This document shows, piece by piece, positions 5,397 to 8,067 of a DNA stretch of 8,067 nucleotides; positions within the stretch are counted from its first letter, which is position 1, and each line of letters begins with the position of its first letter. A program made the position numbers and the translations under genes. The notes beneath the pieces are model-generated. The model made no database searches and was not told the DNA's origin. It saw nothing but the letters and a program-made list of their open reading frames with translations. The stretch is taken from positions 1 through 8,067 of the forward strand of contig WJKQ01000153.1 of the NCBI GenBank assembly GCA_014728975.1. Reading direction: 5' to 3'. The DNA comes from Candidatus Peregrinibacteria bacterium (GTDB taxonomy: Bacteria; Patescibacteriota; Gracilibacteria; UBA1369; LOWO2-01-FULL-3).

Positions 5397-6510
5397 TTTT
5401 TTGCCAATGTTCCCATTTTTCTTGTAAATAATTCATAAATTTCTTTTTAAACTCCTTTTCGTCGAATTCTTTAATATAATTTTTTATTTTTTCCGGATTA
5501 AATTTTTTCTTTTCTTTTTGGTATCTTTCTATGGCGCCTTTTAAATAAGCCGGAGTCTGTTTTTCGAAAAAGATTCCTGTTTCGCCGTCAATTACAGTGT
5601 CAAGAGCTCCACCTTTTTTCAAAGCTACGACAGGACGTCCCGACGCCATCGCTTCAAGTGGAATTATTCCAAAGTCCTCCACTTGTGGAAATATTACCGC
5701 TTCGCATTCACTGTATAGCTTTCTTAATTTTTTATCGGGTACAAATCCTAAAAATTCTATGTTTTCTTTTGCAAGTTTTTTTAATTCTTCTTCTGCAATT
5801 CCTGAACCAGCAATTTTTAAAGGCAGACCAATTTTATTGAATGTTTCTATTATCAAATCAAATTTTTTAAACGGGACAAGTCTGCCGACTGCCAGAAAAT
5901 ATCCTTTTGTTTTATCGGATATTTTATATTTTGAAGAATTTAACATCGGATGAATAATTGTGGATTGTCTGTTGTAATATTTTGCAATTCTTCGTTTAGT
6001 GGTATTTGAGTTGGCAATAAAATAGTCAACTCTATCCGCTGAAACTCTGTCCCACATTCTTAATTTATGCATTCTTTTTTTTCCCAACCTTTTAAATAAG
6101 GGATTCATTTTATATTCTCTGATATACGCGTGCCAGTTATCCCACGCATAACGCATTGGGGTATGACAATAGCAAATGTGCAGTGTCTCAGGTTTGGTTA
6201 TAATTCCTTTTGCGCACGCGTGAGAGCTTGAAATTACTATGTCAAAGCTACTTAAATCAAATAGTTCATAAGCATAAGGCATAAGACTAAGATAAACCTG
6301 ATGTTTTTTTTTGGAAAAAGGAAAATGCTGTATGAAAGAAGTTGTGACAGCGGCTTTTTCAAACCCTTTTACTGCTTTTGCATCAAATATCGATGTAAAA
6401 ATTGGAGCTTCGGGAAACATTTTATGTAGAACAAGGTTAACTTTCTCCGCTCCTCCGGGGTTTGTCATCCAGTCGAAAACTAGTGCAACTTTTGCTTTTG
6501 TAAAACTCAT
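5386..6510 (-). CDS. GT4-family glycosyltransferase (GT-B fold, WbaZ-like)
   Basis: The 374-residue enzyme transfers a sugar from a nucleotide-sugar donor to an acceptor, most likely a surface glycan or lipid-linked oligosaccharide at the inner face of the membrane. The N-terminal half has the Gly-Gly loop N-P-G-G-A-E-K-V (17-24) and C-Y-C-H-T-P-M-R-Y-A-W-D (113-124), a stretch I associate with WbaZ-like mannosyltransferases. The C-terminal half has the domain-linking strand LAVGRLVPFKKFD (206-218), the G-S-G donor loop near 235-237, and the GT4 E-x7-E motif at Glu 278 and Glu 286 (EDFGIIPLE) followed by AMASGRPVVA. The length is normal and nothing is missing. The tail (about 330-374) is rich in Lys and Glu. 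It lies 55 bases after the PrsW gene on the same strand, but a TATAAT box five bases before its ATG suggests its own, probably leaderless, transcript. Sugar and acceptor cannot be told from the sequence. Confidence 0.93.
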   Translation of the reverse strand: MSFTKAKVALVFDWMTNPGGAEKVNLVLHKMFPEAPIFTSIFDAKAVKGFEKAAVTTSFIQHFPFSKKKHQVYLSLMPYAYELFDLSSFDIVISSSHACAKGIITKPETLHICYCHTPMRYAWDNWHAYIREYKMNPLFKRLGKKRMHKLRMWDRVSADRVDYFIANSNTTKRRIAKYYNRQSTIIHPMLNSSKYKISDKTKGYFLAVGRLVPFKKFDLIIETFNKIGLPLKIAGSGIAEEELKKLAKENIEFLGFVPDKKLRKLYSECEAVIFPQVEDFGIIPLEAMASGRPVVALKKGGALDTVIDGETGIFFEKQTPAYLKGAIERYQKEKKKFNPEKIKNYIKEFDEKEFKKKFMNYLQEKWEHWQKINL

Positions 6511-6515
6511 CTAAA

Positions 6516-6521
6516 ATTATA
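6516..6521 (-). promoter_or_regulatory. Consensus -10 box (TATAAT) for the glycosyltransferase gene, leaderless spacing
   Basis: TATAAT on the minus strand (6521 to 6516) is followed by five bases and the ATG at 6510. The expected transcription start falls on or within a base of the start codon, so the mRNA would be leaderless or nearly so. No clear -35 box lies at 16-18 bases upstream. Chance occurrence in AT-rich DNA is possible, but the same arrangement at 2645-2657 makes it less likely. Confidence 0.5.
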
Positions 6522-6565
6522 ATGCTAATTCTATAGTATTTGTTTTTTCTTATTTCTTCAACCGG

Positions 6566-7846
6566 TTAACGGTCAATTTTAAATGTTTCACCTTCAGTGT
6601 ATTGATCAAGAGGACTTTTCCCTTTTTTGGAAGGTTTTGTTTTTTCTTTTGAAGGTTTTTCTTTTTTAACTTTTGGTTTTTTGAATTTTTTACCTTCTTT
6701 TTTTAACTGTTCCTTTATCATTTTAGTTACTTTTTTTTGTATTTCTTTTTCTTCAAGATGTTTGTGTAATATATTTTTCTGTTTTTCGGAAAGCTCGTCT
6801 TCTGTTTTAAGTACTGTTCCCAGTACTTTTTTATAGGGGTTTTTCGGATCGATTTTATCTTCCGCCTTAGCTTTAAATAGTTTTACTACATTGTTGTCGG
6901 GATCTCTCTCAAGTAATCTGTTGCAGACATGCAATACGTCAACATATCTTTTATCTTTAAACCACATTCCCAATAGCTCTATTACCACATCTTCGTCTTT
7001 TTTTGCCATTGTTGATTTTGTTTTTTCTGAAATATCGGTAGCCAAAATCAAATGTCCAGCTTTTCTGCTGAGAAGATATTTCAAATATATAAATCCTGAT
7101 ATAACAAAGATCAAAACAGGAATCAGTACATTAAACTGAAGTAAAAAGTTATATGTGGCATGCATAAATACAGCAATAATCAACCCTTTTAGTACCATTT
7201 TTTGTTGGAACGCACGACTTAAAGGTATATTAAAGATTTTTGAAATTACTTGTGAAACTCTACTTTTTTTGCCTGTTAATTTTGCCTGTTTTCTTATATC
7301 GATTGAGAATTTTCCTATTCCGTAATAATAACCAAATACACCTGAAAATATCATGTGAGCACATGTGGTAAATATTGAACGAAATATATACATCCCGGTT
7401 AATTCTCCAAGACTGATTACCGGCCAAAATTCATAAAGATAGTAAATATTTTCCGTAAATGAGAATCCCAGAGCTGCGGCAATACTGTATCTTAAGGCGT
7501 CGCCAATTCTTTTAATGAGAAGTGTTTTTTTGTCTACGACGGTAATTACATATACTTTTATTATTTCTTCCATAGCTCCAAACAATACAAACATTGCTAT
7601 GTACATTCGGCTTTGTGTCTGAATGGTTTCTTCAATAAAAGCCGCAAGGTTGAATTCGGGAAAAATATCCCATACATACTGAAGGCCGAGTAATGCAGGT
7701 GCGGTTAAACATCCCAATCCAAAGACCAAAGCAACTACTTTTTTACTCCTATTGTTTTTGCTAAAAAGAATATAGAGCCATATCGCAACGGGGATTGCTG
7801 CGAAGAATGTTGAGATTCCTAGGAGGACAAATGGATTATCAAACAT
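6566..7846 (-). CDS. PrsW-family intramembrane protease with a soluble TPR-like and Lys-rich tail
   Basis: PrsW proteins are polytopic membrane proteases; in Bacillus subtilis PrsW starts cleavage of the anti-sigma factor RsiW. The 426-residue protein has about seven or eight hydrophobic segments within residues 6-258. It carries the family motifs: M-E-E-I-I-K-V (92-98; Glu 93, Glu 94), F-T-E-N-I-Y-Y (130-136; Glu 132), His 164 in C-A-H-M-I-F-S-G, and His 229 in F-M-H-A-T-Y-N-F. The tail, from about residue 262, is not part of the catalytic core. It holds a helical stretch that looks like one or two TPR units (about 285-330; LGMWFKDKRY, CNRLLERDPDN), then a Lys-rich charged segment (about 356-411) and the end T-E-G-E-T-F-K-I-D-R. 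The start codon is 18 bases after the stop of the Pro/Gln-rich gene upstream, so the two are probably one transcript. No anti-sigma or sigma factor gene is near. The family is confident; the substrate is unknown. Confidence 0.88.
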   Translation of the reverse strand: MFDNPFVLLGISTFFAAIPVAIWLYILFSKNNRSKKVVALVFGLGCLTAPALLGLQYVWDIFPEFNLAAFIEETIQTQSRMYIAMFVLFGAMEEIIKVYVITVVDKKTLLIKRIGDALRYSIAAALGFSFTENIYYLYEFWPVISLGELTGMYIFRSIFTTCAHMIFSGVFGYYYGIGKFSIDIRKQAKLTGKKSRVSQVISKIFNIPLSRAFQQKMVLKGLIIAVFMHATYNFLLQFNVLIPVLIFVISGFIYLKYLLSRKAGHLILATDISEKTKSTMAKKDEDVVIELLGMWFKDKRYVDVLHVCNRLLERDPDNNVVKLFKAKAEDKIDPKNPYKKVLGTVLKTEDELSEKQKNILHKHLEEKEIQKKVTKMIKEQLKKEGKKFKKPKVKKEKPSKEKTKPSKKGKSPLDQYTEGETFKIDR

Positions 7847-7864
7847 TGGCTCATTGTTTTGTTT

Positions 7865-8067
7865 TTATTTTTGTTTATTTTCTTGTTCTTCGAATTTATA
7901 TGTACCTTCCTCAGATTGAGGTTGTCCTGATGTTGGAGGTGATGCCTGTGGTGTTTGTTGTTTAGGTTGAGTTTGTTGTATTGGCTGTTTCGGTTCTGAA
8001 GGTTCCGGAGATTGTGTAGGTTGTGCCGGTTGCTCTTGTGTGGGCTGAGCAGGGGGAGATGTTTGTG
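7865..8067 (-). CDS. Pro/Gln-rich protein, C-terminal end only (cut by window edge)
   Basis: An open frame enters from the right edge and stops at TAA (7867-7865), giving the last 66 residues. Nearly all of it is low-complexity Pro, Gln, Thr, Ser and Glu with short repeats such as Q-P-T-Q and Q-P-A-Q-P-T-Q. It ends in an acidic tail, S-E-E-G-T-Y-K-F-E-E-Q-E-N-K-Q-K. Such stretches are usually flexible linkers or disordered tails of envelope proteins. I do not recognise the protein, and its main domain lies outside the window. The frame is supported by the even amino-acid bias and by the 18-base spacing to the PrsW start, which suggests an operon. Confidence 0.75.
   Translation of the reverse strand, partial: QTSPPAQPTQEQPAQPTQSPEPSEPKQPIQQTQPKQQTPQASPPTSGQPQSEEGTYKFEEQENKQK

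Noticed and set aside
5370..5402. Possible terminator: a weak GTAA...TTAC stem followed by six T residues
   Set aside because: The stem has only four pairs with no GC-rich core, and it lies in the coding end of the pilin-like gene. Too weak to call.
6557..6575. Near-palindrome around AACCGGTTAACGG at the end of the PrsW gene
   Set aside because: The perfect core is only eight bases and it overlaps the stop codon and last codons. A bulge breaks the longer symmetry and no T-tract follows at terminator distance, so it is probably chance.
7852..7854. ATG eight bases upstream of the PrsW start
   Set aside because: It is out of frame with the PrsW protein. The ATG at 7846 leads directly into the first membrane segment.

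Overview
This is a compact, strongly AT-rich bacterial window. It holds seven genes (two cut by the window edges), almost no intergenic space, and two pairs of convergent genes that overlap. Gene content and style best fit the Patescibacteria / Candidate Phyla Radiation. Reasons: a two-helix VirB2/T4SS-type pilin, a nucleotidyltransferase family I associate with such genomes, nearly no Shine-Dalgarno sequences, and -10 boxes that sit right against start codons. The lineage is an inference. All frames read cleanly with the standard bacterial code: no gene contains an in-frame TGA, and one gene stops at TGA.

Layout. Positions 1-2612 (minus strand) hold uvrC followed, after 20 bases, by a secreted trypsin/HtrA-like protease that runs off the left edge. 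Positions 2613-2656 form a short divergent promoter region. A nucleotidyltransferase-fold protein (plus, 2657-3385) then runs tail to tail into der, the ribosome-assembly GTPase (minus, 3351-4697), overlapping it by 35 bases. Positions 4698-4790 are a second divergent promoter region, between der and the pilin-like membrane protein (plus, 4791-5396). That protein overlaps the end of a GT4 glycosyltransferase (minus, 5386-6510) by 11 bases. Upstream of the glycosyltransferase on the minus strand lie a PrsW-type intramembrane protease with a long soluble tail (6566-7846) and the Pro/Gln-rich C-terminus of another protein (7865 to the right edge). No stretch longer than about 95 bases lacks a gene. 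I see no tRNA, rRNA, CRISPR array, insertion sequence or convincing hairpin terminator.

How the genes relate. uvrC (DNA repair) and der (50S ribosome assembly) are housekeeping genes. The protease, pilin, glycosyltransferase, PrsW and the Pro/Gln-rich protein all point to the cell envelope, but nothing shows that they form one pathway.

The most unusual feature is in UvrC. A complete-looking GNAT acetyltransferase domain (about 150 residues) is inserted in frame inside the RNase H-like endonuclease domain, between two catalytic aspartates. The same protein lacks the usual C-terminal helix-hairpin-helix domain. Other points worth a second look are a catalytic Asp-to-Asn change in the protease, two promoters placed to give leaderless mRNAs, and the tail of the PrsW protein.
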